Notes under the pieces: model-generated
Databases searched by the model: none
What the model saw: only the letters and a program-made list of their open reading frames with translations
Told to the model about the DNA's origin: nothing
Translations under genes and position numbers: made by a program
From: Takakia lepidozioides
Taxonomy: Eukaryota; Streptophyta; Takakiopsida; Takakiales; Takakiaceae
Length of the DNA: 64,000 nt
Assembly: GCA_030704615.1 (NCBI GenBank)
Contig: CM060734.1
Location: 248,001-312,000, forward strand
Direction of reading: 5' to 3'
Part shown: positions 32,570-42,815 of the stretch, in pieces
How the letters are laid out: each line of letters begins with the position of its first letter
How positions within the stretch are numbered: the first letter of the stretch is position 1

Positions 32570-33400
32570 ACAAGATTAGGGTTAGAGTGGGTTCTTTGTG
32601 CCGTAGGTATTTAGGGAAGGGTGGGTTGCGTATGTATCAAAGTTGTTTGGGTTCAATGGCCACCAAAGGAGTAACGTCAAGAGGGAGTGGTAGAAGGGGG
32701 TGGTGATGGTCAGGCATTTTTTGTTGAGTTAGGATGATGATGGTTGAGGTGGAAGGGCAGGAGTGTGTAGCCTGGCGGGCCCATTGAAGGGCCTCGTGTG
32801 CAAGTGGCCCTGTGGGCGGGTGAGCGAGGCCTCCTCCTGTCCATGTGTGCTGGGTAGCGGTTCCTAAAGCATCGAATATACGGTCACGTGGATGTGGGCT
32901 GTTGTATGTGGAGAGCTCCATGGGGCAGGTTAGTGGGCTGGACTAATATGAATGAGTCAACTGAAATGAGGCGATGAGGAGTTTGAGGATGTCTGAGGGG
33001 AGGGTAGTATGGGAGTAGGCTTGCGCCTGTTTGTTGAGGTTACGAGGCTTCTTAGTAGGGGTATCGCAGGTAGGTATCGGTTAAGAAGCCAGCTGACCTC
33101 TGTGGCAAAGTCTTGTTTTGGAGGCTGTAGCTGGCTATTCTGTGTGTCAGAGGTGGAATATTTATACCAAAACCAGGCAAGCCGGACATTGGGAATGGAT
33201 CCGGAAAAACTACCGTTGATTGTGTAAATGTTGGATTGTGAGGTGTTGGGGCATATTAATGGGTGGCCGGGCATAATATCTTTGTCTGGGTTGCATTCGG
33301 TGATGTGTATTTGTATATTAGGAGTGGCTAGTGGTTGGCCGATGTAGCGGGTGTTAGTGGGTTGGGTTTGCGAGACATGATGTTGGTGGGTGTGCCTTAC
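32570..33400 (-). pseudogene. middle module of LINE-like element, copy 1 (possible methyltransferase-like)
   Basis: Minus frames contain TECNPDKDIMPGHPLI, VRLAWFWYKYSTSD and then DRIFDALGTATQHTW, GGGLAHPPTGPLAHEALQWA and TIIILTQQ. The same order is intact in one frame in copy 2 (36876-37880). The block D/FGALG ... HPP ... hydrophobic strand recalls the layout of amino-methyltransferases with an NPP[F/Y] motif such as the PCIF1 family, but His stands where Asn is expected. This is a hypothesis from pattern only. Confidence 0.4.
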
Positions 33401-33901
33401 ATAGGTGGTGTTTGTGGTTTTGTGGAATCTGATGAGGAGAGTGCGGTTATGAACCGGGTCGCAGTCGTCATGTGATCCAAAGAGGTCGTCTTCAATTTGC
33501 CATGTGTTATCTTTTGCTGGGAATCCCTCCCATTTACACAAATAGTATGTATCAACACATATCGCTCCGAAGGTGTCAAGTGATGTTTGGGTTTTGATGC
33601 CGAGGATAGCTTCAATGACGAAGGCCTTGGGGTGGTCTGGGTCTGGTAGGTGGGGGTACGGTGGAGGAGTGGGCGACAATTGGGATATAGGGGGTGATTG
33701 TTGATGTGTGTTAGGTGATGTCGGTGACATACAGGGAGGTGCGGTGAGGGGGGGTGGGAGGGGGGGGGGGGGGGGGGGGGGTATAGACTGGGGGGTTTTG
33801 AGATGCTTTAAGTAGTTGTAGTGTTGATGGGGCTGGTGCTGTTCTGAATTCCGGGAGGAGGTCTTGGATATTGTGCGGGTAGAGCTTGCATGGCATATCA
33901 C
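32957..33901 (-). pseudogene. chromodomain segment of LINE-like element, copy 1
   Basis: The 314-codon minus frame has a proline-rich linker, then FVIEAILGIKTQTSLDTFG, CVDTYYLCKWEGF and DNTWQIEDDL. These match the three aromatic and hydrophobic blocks of a chromodomain (Y/F-V-E-I-L, YLVKWxGF, NTWExxxNL), which binds methylated histone tails. A 22-base G run on the plus strand (33760-33781) encodes part of the poly-Pro linker. A second copy is at 38501-38918. Confidence 0.75.
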
Positions 33902-34530
33902 ATTGTAAGGTGCAGGATGCAGATGGGTGGCAAAAGATGAGACGCAGATGGAGTAGGTAGCGGCGTGTCTTAATCGTGGCCCGTGAGTGTTTTAAGGTGA
34001 ATTGACTTGAGGTTAGGAGCCGGTGTCCATCCGCAGTGGTGAGTTGGGCAAGGTTAGTGATATGTCGAGCTTTGAAGTAGGCGAGGATGTGTTTTTTCTG
34101 TTTAGGATGCGAGTTTTCAAATTGTGAGGAAGAGGGGCTATTGTTCCATGCGCGTTCAAGTGGTGATATAGAGGTGGGATAGCCAGGAAGATCAGTTTGG
34201 ATGCTTATTTTCATTTGGCGCAGGAGACAGAGGGTGCGGGCGGTGGGTGAGTGGAGGCAAGATTGGGGGTGGGGTGGGGAGGGAGTATAGCCCGTTGTAT
34301 TTGGAGGCAAGGTGCTTGAGTAGTCCTTGGAAAATGAGCCCTAGACGACCCGGGTCGTTGAGGGCTTCTAGGAGTTGTGTACCAAGAGTGCGGGCATATG
34401 AGATAATAAGAGGAGTGGATCCTATGCCATAATTGTCTTGGGGGAGCTGAGTGAGGACGTTGAGGGTACTGGTAGGTAATCCACATATACGTTTGGTGAG
34501 TTGGATAATATTTTTGTCCAATTGTCTAAT
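33902..34530 (-). pseudogene. post-RT region of LINE-like element, copy 1
   Basis: The minus frames 34192-34521 and 33711-34310 read QLTKRICGLPTSTLNVLTQL, a thumb-like block often found after the RT in LINEs (KxxWxLPxSTPxxxL). HPKQKKHILAYFKARHITNL and SRATIKTRRYLLHLRLIFCH follow. The second part is repeated at 38991-39398. Confidence 0.6.
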
Positions 34531-34655
34531 GTCAGGCAGGGGAAAGGGGGGTGCATGAAAGGCGTATTGGATTTGTGGATGGAGGATTTGTTGGATGATA
34601 GCTAGGTTGGGACGAATGGAAATGGGGGATTTGAGAAGGGCTAGGCTCTTGTTGT

Positions 34656-35515
34656 TTAGTTTAGAAAGAGTTGTTTGCTTTTGGATGTTCTGGAGGTAAG
34701 CGATGGGACTAGTTGGATGCCTAGGTATGTGTAGGGTTCATCTGGACCTAAGAATGGAAAAGGTTTTTGTTGGTAACGGATGTGGAGCTTGCAGTGGGAG
34801 GCGATCGTAGATTTAGTGAATTTGCTGTTATGTGTGGCTGCAGTGACCGCACATTTGTGAAGACTCAGTTCCATGCCTGACCATTGATTAAAGCGGGAGA
34901 GTTTATCGACCTTGCGGTTGAGATGTTGTGGCTTGTGTGCTAGGATAGCGAGGTCGTCTGCGTAAGCGGCTGCGGATATTTTGTTTGTAGACATTTTGTA
35001 TTGGTATCCTAAGTTGCCTCGGGCGAGCCATCTTAGTAATGGTTCAAGGAAGATAATAAAGAGATAGAGGCTCAGCGTGTCCCCTTGGATGGTGCCGCGT
35101 AGGATGGGAATTGGGGGGGTGGAGCCATAGTAGGAACCAGAATATTTTGTGGTGTTGTTGGTATAGATGTTACCGATGAGTTGGATGGCGTCGGTGGGGT
35201 AACCTAGATCTGACATGATGGCCAATAATCTAGGGTGGTCCAGAGAGCCGAAGGCGTTTTTGAAGTTGATATAGAGGAGGTAGATGTCTTGTTTGGTAAG
35301 CTTAGCATCTTCTAGGGCGGGGATAACGTATTGTATCGGACGGATTGTGCTTCGTGTGGCCCGGAATCCTTCTTGGGGGTCGCTTAAAATCTGGTGTTGT
35401 TCTCCGTAATTAGACAACATCCTTGTTAGGGTACTGGTGAATAATTTATATAGTGTTGGCGAGGGCTATTGGTCTGTAATTACTTAGAGCTGTTGGGTCA
35501 TCTTTTTTGAACATG
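34656..35515 (-). pseudogene. reverse transcriptase of LINE-like element, copy 1
   Basis: Non-LTR RT blocks are seen in order: LSNYRPIALANTIYKLF (near 35480), QEGFRATRSTIRPIQ, LYINFKNAFGSLDHPRL, GTIQGDTLSLYLFIIFLE and SAAAYADDLAIL. YADD holds the catalytic pair. The usual first Asp (FxKAFD) reads FKNAFG, so the copy may be catalytically dead. The N-terminal part of the RT is missing, because at 35516 the DNA switches to another fragment on the opposite strand. Confidence 0.85.
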
Positions 35516-36705
35516 CCGTACGGGACACTTGGCCTCATATCCTTAGCAAATGTCCCCACCCAGTTATACATGGCCTTCGTATTGCTAGACATAACCAAGC
35601 CGTATGGCACATCCACAAACTACTCCAACGGCATAAGGAAACAAGATGATTCTCACTCATCAATGCAGGCACATACCAAGGCAGACCCCTAGATCATACA
35701 GTACCCACCTGGCTACTACCGTGCGCCTGCCATCCCCACGTTACCTGCACATGTCCTGCCAGACTTTGCCCTGATATTCTATTAGTCCAAGGACTCCCCA
35801 TAAATGTCTCCCCACCCTCTACTCCATCCCCATCACTCACCATCCACTTCATTGAATTTACATACTGTCATGACCGCTTCCCACACACCTCCATCCTTGA
35901 AAAACGTCAAAAGTACGCCCCGCTTATCCTCGGCTGGGCCACCGGCCCACTCTCCGTCATCTCCGCCGGCACCAGAGGTGGCATCCACAATGACAGCATT
36001 TCAACACTACAAGATAACTTCAAGCTCCCCACCACTTCCATTCATACATGCTTTAAGGACATCCACCTCACTACACTTCACTCCCTTACAGCTATCATAA
36101 CTAACAAACAGAAACTCAAAACCACCACATCCTTCGTACCTCAGGGTACCCCTGGGTACCCACGGGTACCCTAGGCACCCAAAGTACCTCATACCCCCGG
36201 TTACTAGGTGTCTCATAGACACTTGTCATCTTTTACAGGGCCCACCTCCGAAAGGGGGTAGTAGCCATAAGGCGAAGTGGCTCTTAGTTACGCCGGCTTC
36301 CGGAGTCTTCTCTCTCTCTCTTGGACATATGTGAACCCACCCTGAGGATATTATACATGAAATCTGGCTACAAGCTTCTGACTCATACACACCCACGGTC
36401 AATAACTGCTTGCACCCTAACCTACACCAACACAACTGTTTATGTAAAGTAAAACACTACCCATGGCACGATCTTGATGGCTTCTCACTTGAAAAGCGAG
36501 GCCGACCCAAAGACCACATCATTAACTTCTTTACCCAAGACCTATTCTACTCATGCCTAAAAGCTCTTTCTAAATCAAAAGTCACGGGCCCAGATCTAAT
36601 CCCCAACGCCATCCTACAAGCACTTCTCTCCTCTTAATTTTTTTTCAACTTTGCTACCTATTTCAACATATCCCACTCTCTTGGAAACATAGCCGAACCA
36701 TTCTA
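35516..36705 (+). pseudogene. LINE-like N-terminal segment and RT start, copy 2
   Basis: The plus-strand segment holds the same N-terminal module as 30770-31580 (SLANVPTQLYMAFV, GWATGPLSVISAGTRGG). After several stops it reads YPWHDLDGFSLEKRGRPKDH and LKALSKSKVTGPDLIPNAIL; the last is the first conserved block of a LINE RT. It ends where the RT would continue, joined to a minus-strand piece at 36708. Confidence 0.65.
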
Positions 36706-36707
36706 TT

Positions 36708-36890
36708 TTAGGGAGCAGTGAGGGGATGGAAACTGGGTAGGCCAGAAGGTATGTTTACGTTGGTGCCCCATATATTGGGCATATCTAGATTTGAGCGTTT
36801 GTCGGATTTGTGTGTCAGATGCGGCTTTGGTATTCCAAAAGTGATTGGACAATTTGTGGTGAAGTGTAGTGGAGTGTGTCCATTTTTGGA
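36708..36890 (-). pseudogene. inverted C-terminal fragment of LINE-like element
   Basis: The minus frame contains KNGHTPLHFTTNC and matches the tail of copy 1 at about 31590-31780. It is a 180-base fragment inserted between two plus-strand fragments, which shows the region was assembled by rearrangement. Confidence 0.6.
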
Positions 36891-37880
36891 CAACTCGCAG
36901 ACGCCCGTTATGTCAGCCAACCCTTAGACACACCTAGAATCCAAATACATACCACAGAGTGCAACGCAGACAAAGATATTATGCATGGCCCCCTTATATG
37001 CCCCAAACCTCTACTATCCGATATCTACACACTTAATGGCAGCTTCGCCGGTTCCATTTCCAATATACGACTCACATGGCTCTGGTACAAATACTCCACC
37101 TCCACCACACATACCAACCTGCACCCGCCGAAACAAGACTTTGCCACGGAGATCACTTGGCTTCTCAATTGCTATATTAGCGATACCCCCACTAAGAAGC
37201 CGCGTACCCTCAGCAAACTATCTCAAGCCTGCTCCCATGTCACCCTCCCACACGACATACTAAAATTCCTCATCACCTCACTTAAACTAACGCACTCTTA
37301 TTATTCCAGCCCACTTACCTACCCCATGGAGCTCTCTTCATACGATAGCCCCCATCCCCAGGACTGTATATTTGGCGCATTAGGAGCCGCTACCGAGCAC
37401 ACATGGGCAGGAGGCGGCCTGGCCCACCCACCCGCAGGGCCTCTCGCTCACGAAGCCCTTCAATGGGCTAGGCATTCTCTACACTCCTCTCCCTCCACCT
37501 CCACCATTCTCATCCTAACCCAACAACAAACCCCTGAGCACAAACACCCCCTACTCCAATATCCTCCTGGTGTCACTCCATTAGTGGCCATTGAACCCAA
37601 ACAACTTCGATACGCACACAATTTACCCTTCCCAAAATATCTGCACCACAAAGAACCTACCCTCACAATCATCTTACTTATCCACAATGCCTCTTATACC
37701 CATGTACCTCCAGACTTCCTCGACAACCTCAAACTCCTCCTGACCGGCACTCGTGGCATGATGCTCACATCCCTCCCCCCCCCCCACCCATACACAACCC
37801 ACCCTATAGACCAAAACCACACAAAAACTGGACTCAGACCCCTCCTTGTCCCCTCTTCCAATCAATACCGCCCTAGTTAA
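36891..37880 (+). pseudogene. middle module of LINE-like element, copy 2 (possible methyltransferase-like)
   Basis: The single open frame 36876-37880 (334 aa) carries RLTWLWYKYST, PPKQDFATEITWLLN, then CIFGALG (residues 165-170), GGGLAHPP (179-186), LAHEALQWARHS and ILILTQQ (211-217), ending with LLIHNASYTHVPPDF. The corresponding region of copy 1 conserves GGGLAHPP, EALQWAR and VTPLVAIEPKQL. The domain identity is uncertain. The resemblance to amino-methyltransferases rests on spacing and the HPP site alone. It lies between the chromodomain and RNase H. Confidence 0.5.
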
Positions 37881-38500
37881 TGCACCCCCGATTCACATAG
37901 GCCCTATTACCCCTAAATATCCCCCAGCACACGCCCACTACACAGATGGCTCCCACTCCGGCGTCTATGCCGGCTATGGGGTATACCACGCCGCCACTAA
38001 CAAGGGAATCGCCCACCGGCTCCCAGGGCCGGCGACCATATTACATGCTGAACTTATGGCCATCTGCGAAGTCCTCTCTCAACTTAACACATTCCCTTCA
38101 CCATATTACATTTTCATAGACAGCCTAAACTCACTTTTCCTCCTACGTAACCACATTGCATGCCCATCCTCCCACCTCCACCATCCGGACCGTAATCTCA
38201 TCTCCGTAATCATAGCCCTCGCTATCCAATCAACAAACCCATTCAATTCCATAAAGTCAGATCACATACTGGAATCACCGGGAACGAGGAGGCTGACCTC
38301 CTTGCCCAACTGGGGGCTTCCCAACCCCCAATAGAACCTCCCGCAGACCCCATCCACATTGCACACACGTACCTTTTCTGGCTAATACACCCAATCCCAA
38401 GCCCTCCTGACCCTAAACCTATCCGTAACCTCCGATCTACACTATCTAAGGAAGCCAACAAACAAGCCACTGCATCTCTCAGTCGCACCAAACAATACAT
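37846..38500 (+). pseudogene. RNase H of LINE-like element, copy 2
   Basis: RNase H acidic residues are D34 in HYTDGSHSG, E69 in HAELMAI and D92 in YIFIDSLNS. The last block, HTGITGNEEADLLAQLG, is in the next frame because of a one-base shift near 38252. Sequence continues to KEANKQATASL and stops at 38500, where the strand of the LINE sequence flips again. Confidence 0.78.
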
Positions 38501-39384
38501 CGGTTTGTGAGGTGTGTTGTTGATGAGTGTGTGCTAGATAGTTGGTGTTAGTTGTTTTGTGAAAGTTTATGAGGAGTGTATGGTTATGTGCTGGGTCACA
38601 ATCATCATGCGATCCAAATAGGTCGTCTTCTATTTGCCAGGTGTTATCTTCTGCGGGAAATACCTCCCATTTACATAAGTAATAGGTGTCAATGTAGGTT
38701 GCGCCGTGGGGGTCGAGTGATGTTTGGGTTTTAATGCCAAGGATAGCCTCTATGACATAGGCTTCGGGGTGATCTGGGTCCGGAGGGTGGTGGCGAGTTT
38801 GTGGAGTGGTGGTTATTGTGGGGCTAGGGCGGGGTGTTTGTTGAGGTGTATTGGGTGGGGTGGTAGGTATGGCGGGAGGTATGGTGGGGGAGGGGGTGTG
38901 CGGGGAGGGGGTGTGCACGGAGGTGTGTGCTGGTGTATGAAGAGAGGCTTGAAGGAGTTGTAATATTGATGGGGCTGGGGCAGTTCTGAATTATGGGAGA
39001 AGATCTTGTTTGTTGTGTGGGTAGAGTGTGCAGGGGAGGTCGCATGTTAAGGTGCAGGAGGGAGATGGGTGGCAGAAAAGGGAGCGGAGGTGTAGTAAGT
39101 ATCGACGAGTTTTGATCGTGGCCCTGGAGTGCTTTAAGGTAAATTGGCATGGGGTTAAGAGTCGATTGCCGCTGGCTGTGGTGAGTTGGACCAGGTTAGT
39201 AATATGGCGGGCTTTAAAGTAAGCAAGGACATGGTTCTTTTGTTTAGGGTGTGAGACTTCAAATTGTGAAGAAAAGGGGCTGTTACGCCATGCGAGTGCA
39301 AGTGGGGATATAGAGGTGGGGTGTCCAGGGAGATCGGTATGAACGCTTATCTTCGTTTGGCGCAGGATGAGATGTAGGGCAAAC
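38501..39384 (-). pseudogene. chromodomain and upstream region of LINE-like element, inverted fragment
   Basis: On the minus strand, YVIEAILGIKTQTSLDPHG, IDTYYLCKWEVF and DNTWQIEDDLFGSHDD repeat the chromodomain of 32957-33901. Farther upstream (38991-39384) are HPKQKNHVLAYFKARHITNL and SRATIKTRRYLLHLRSLFCH. A chromovirus LTR interrupts it at 39385. Confidence 0.75.
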
Positions 39385-39900
39385 GTCGCGCACCTCACTT
39401 CGGTAAGCTCCCCTTCACGTCATAGTTACTTGCTTTGATGCGCGCGCCTAACTCCCAAACTGGCCGCCGGGCCAACTCGGAGCTTCGGCTGCTCACCGGG
39501 ACATAATGGTCCCCTTTTGCTCCTCCACAAGACCCTCGCTCACTTTGGGCCTAGTGGAAATTCCCTTTGGTTGTTGGCAGACTGGAACAGCTCCCCACAC
39601 CTTGGTCACTTTCCGGCTCGCACGCTTACTCACTAGGTTTTGGTCACAACGGGCTTGCACCGTTCTCGGGGTTACTACTCCCTACATGTACTTCTGTGAC
39701 TGTCCGCGGGGGTTTCACAAACAACATCGTCCTTTTATGGCAAACTACCACGAAGACCCTTGACTCCCGGTGATGAGTCGCGGTGAGTCTTGGCCCACCC
39801 ACCACGGCCCCAATGGACCTTGATGAGTCCCAAGACTCCCCACGACTCCCACCACAAGGTCTCCGCCCCATGGTGAGTCCTCTGCCACCCCCACTAAGAC
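39385..39900 (-). repeat. inverted partial chromovirus LTR
   Basis: This is the reverse complement of roughly the last 500 bases of the LTR at 39901-40630, from GTCGCGCACCTCACTTCGG to the region of CCCCCACTAAGAC. It lies head to head with that LTR. It is diverged and its TATA region reads CTACATGTAC, so it is an older insertion. Confidence 0.85.
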
Positions 39901-40630
39901 TGTCGCGGCCCTTTGCCTTGAGGGCAGGGGGTCGGGACACACGAGGGGCTGCCCTTGTGGTGGGGGCAGCGGCAGCGATAGGTATGGGGGGGCTGAAGCA
40001 CCCTTGAGTGCCCAAGGCACTCAGGGAAGCGGAGGCGCTCATTAGGTGGAGCCCCGCACACCGGGTTGCGGTGGGGGTGGCTCCACAAGGGGTGGTGGTA
40101 GCTTAGCGGGACTTAGTGGGGGTGGCATAGGACTCACCATGGGGGCGGAGACCTCGTGGTGGGAGTCGTGGGGAGTCTTGGGACTCATCACGGTCCATAG
40201 GGGCCGTGGTGAGTGGGCCAAGACTCACCGCGACTCATCACCGGGAGTCGAGGGTTTTCGTGGTGGTTCGCCATAAAATGGCATGGCTGGTTGTGAAACC
40301 CCCGCAGACAGCTACAGAAGTATATATAAGGGGAGTAGTGACCCCGAGAACGGTGCAAGCCCGTTGGTGACCAAAAACTAGTGAGTAAGCGACCGAGCCG
40401 GAAAGCGACCAAAGAGTGGGGAGCTGTTCCGGACTACCATCTACCAAAAGGGAATTCGCCTAGTCCCAAATAGGTGGAGGGTTTAGTGGGAAGCAAAGGG
40501 GGACCGTTATGTCCCGGTGAGCAGCCGAAGCTCCAAGTTGGCCCGGGCGGCCAGGTTGGGAGTCAGGCGCGCGCATCAAAGCGAGTAACTATGACTTGAA
40601 GGGGAGCTTACCGAAGTGAGGTGCGCGACA
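39901..40630 (+). repeat. 5' LTR of chromovirus
   Basis: This 730-bp LTR starts TGTCGCGGCCC and ends GTGCGCGACA. The first 400 bases are nearly identical to 46152-46558. It contains a clear TATA element and directs transcription of the element. Confidence 0.88.
40321..40330 (+). promoter_or_regulatory. TATA box of chromovirus LTR
   Basis: TATATATAAG lies about 300 bases before the LTR end. The equivalent positions in LTR relatives read CTACATGTAC (39.7 kb, other strand) and CTATATATAC (62.6 kb, other strand). Confidence 0.75.
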
Positions 40631-40633
40631 CTT

Positions 40634-40646
40634 TGTATCAGAGCTT
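40634..40646 (+). promoter_or_regulatory. primer-binding site, initiator Met tRNA type
   Basis: TGTATCAGAGCTT follows the LTR end by three bases and resembles the usual TGGTATCAGAGC site complementary to plant initiator tRNA-Met. Confidence 0.8.
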
Positions 40647-40685
40647 AGAGTTCAGTACGCGATCGTCCTTGGGATTGGCCTCATC

Positions 40686-41554
40686 ATGGGGTCGGGCAAG
40701 CCAAAGCGAAAGCGGAACGGCCCAAAAGATGATGATCCTGGTGAGTCCGATGGGGGCGACGTGTCACCGAAGCGGCTGTTTGAGGAAGCGACGCAAGTTT
40801 CTGAAAGCGAGGCCGCTCAAGAGCGGGAGGAATCCGAGGAGTCGGAGCCCGAGGAATCCGTGAGAGCTCCGACCGACCAACAGATGCCTCCCATGCCGGC
40901 AGCCTTTTGGGAAGGGTTGTTGGCGCAGTTTGGCGGGACGTTGAAAGACGTGTTGAAGGCGGCTAATGCCACTTCCACTAAGACAAAGTTTAAGGTGAAG
41001 CCTAAGGAACCCGGCACCTTCGAGGGCGTCCGAAATCGGAAGGCACTCAACACCTGGCTCCTGGAGCTAGAGCATTACTTCCGGGCGGCCAAGTTGAGTG
41101 ACGAGGATCGGGTGGAAGTGGCTCCCACCTATTTGAGGGGCTATGCTCAACAATGGTGGCAGAAACGCCTTCACGACCGAGGCCCAAGCCCAGAAACCTT
41201 GAACTGGAGTGGGATCAAGGAATTGATGAAGAGACAGTTTGTGCCCCTCAACGCGTCATGGCTTGCTTGGGACAAGATGAGGAATTTGAAGCAAACAGAT
41301 GACATTCGGGGGTATGTCCAGGCTTTCAATGTGCTGTTGCTCAAAGTCGCGGACATGGCAGAACCAAAATGGTCTTCAACTTTGTGGCGGGACTGGCCCC
41401 ATGGGCCAGGCGGAAGTTGGAAGAGAAGCCACCCAAGACTTTGAACGAGGCAATTGAGAGGGCTGAATGTTTCTCGGATGTCCCTAGGGGTGAGAGACAA
41501 GGCCGTACGGAGCTGAACCACAAGAAGACCCGGCGGGAAGGTGACTCCTCCTGA
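40686..41554 (+). pseudogene. gag of chromovirus
   Basis: The capsid precursor starts MGSGKPKRKRNGPKDDD, has an acidic stretch, and then the Ty3-type capsid domain: KEPGTFEGVRNRKALNTWL, YLRGYAQQWWQKRL, LMKRQFVPLNA, MRNLKQTDDIRGYVQAF. A frameshift near 41360 moves the rest (FNFVAGLAPWARRKLEEKPP, NEAIERAE) to another frame, and a stop follows at 41552. The start codon lies 40 bases after the PBS and is the first ATG in a good frame. Confidence 0.85.
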
Positions 41555-42376
41555 CCGGAAAAGAAGTGGGATAGGCCACGCGGCGACAATGGCACGTGGA
41601 AATCAAAGGGAGGGCCTTCACACGTCAAGGCGGCACCCGGTGCTTCGAAAGGAAAAGCGGGTGGAGCGGCTTATGGCGGACAGAAGGCGACCTTTGATGG
41701 AGTGTGTTTCAATTGCGGGGAGCCCGGGCACATGGCCAAGAAGTGCACAAAACCTCGACAATTGAACATGACTCGGGCAACCACGGAGCTGTCGGAAGAT
41801 ACCATCAGTCGCTTGGTGGAAGCGGTGGTCGCCAGGACTTGCAAGGTAGGCAACTATTCTTGTGAGTTGTATCAGGAAACTGGCGCCCAGCGTAAAGGGA
41901 GTCAATTATTGTTCGTGGATGGGATAATATCCGGAACTAACGTGTCGTTGTGGGTGGACACAGGAGCGTCGCACTCCTTCATGACGCCGGCGGCAGCGCG
42001 AAAGTTGGGACTCCCGACAAGTGACGTGGGGGCCTCTATTGAGGTGCGTTCTGCCAAAGGAAAACCACAGTTGGCGACAAGGTTGGCGTTTGATGTTCCT
42101 CTTCAACTGGGGAGTTGGGAGGGACGTGAGAACTTCACCATCTGCGAGATCGATGGAGTGGATCTCATTTTGGGGATGACCTTTTTGAGCAAATCCGGAG
42201 CGGTCATAGATGGCCGCAAGAGAGTAGTCACGCTGCCATGTGGGAATGGTGGCGAGGTTTTACGAGTGTCGGAAATGCCCAAATCCGTGGGAGGGCGAAT
42301 AAACCTTCTGTCAGCAAAGGAGTGGGCCGTGGAGGAGGCACACGAGCCCCAATTTTGCTTTACATTAGAGAAGTGA
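41555..42376 (+). pseudogene. zinc knuckle and protease of chromovirus
   Basis: A CCHC knuckle, CFNCGEPGHMAKKC, starts at 41703 and would bind genomic RNA. It is followed by a retropepsin with WVDTGASHSFMTP, where DTG is the catalytic loop, and by [19 protein letters not shown]. The frame stops at 42374, and the RT N-terminus continues in another frame from about 42360. Confidence 0.88.
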
Positions 42377-42815
42377 AAGGAGAAGGCGATGGGGAGCCGA
42401 GCCCAGATTGGATCAATGGGATTTTGGAGAAATACCAGGATGTGATGCCGGAGGATTTACGAAGCGGCTTGCCACCGCGAAGAGGAGTTGACCACAAGAT
42501 TGAGGTGATACCGGGATCGGAACCGCCTGCCAAGGCGCCCTACCGGTTGATCCACAGAGAGTTGGTCGAGCTGAAGACTCAGCTCAAGGATCTAATGTCA
42601 AAGGGGTACATCCGGCCGAGTAAGTCACCTTACGGAGCCCCGGTGCTATTTGCAGATAAAAAGGATGGGACTCTGCGGATGTGTGTCGATTACAGGGCTC
42701 TGAATAAGGTGACTATCAAAAACCGGTACCCTTTGCCAAGGATCGACGACCTTTTCGATCGGTTGGCAGGAGCGAAGTATTTCAGCCGGATCGATCTTGC
42801 GCTCCGGCTATCATC
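42365..42815 (+). pseudogene. N-terminal part of chromovirus RT
   Basis: This is read in a different frame from both neighbours. It includes [70 protein letters not shown] and FSRIDL. The following RSGYHQIRV is in the next frame, so one base has been gained near 42800. Confidence 0.88.

Noticed and set aside
32957-33901. Interpreting the LINE chromodomain as belonging to a chromovirus inserted nearby
   Set aside because: It differs clearly in sequence from the chromovirus chromodomain at 45065-45230, and both copies are contiguous with LINE-type post-RT sequence and carry no LTR or integrase.
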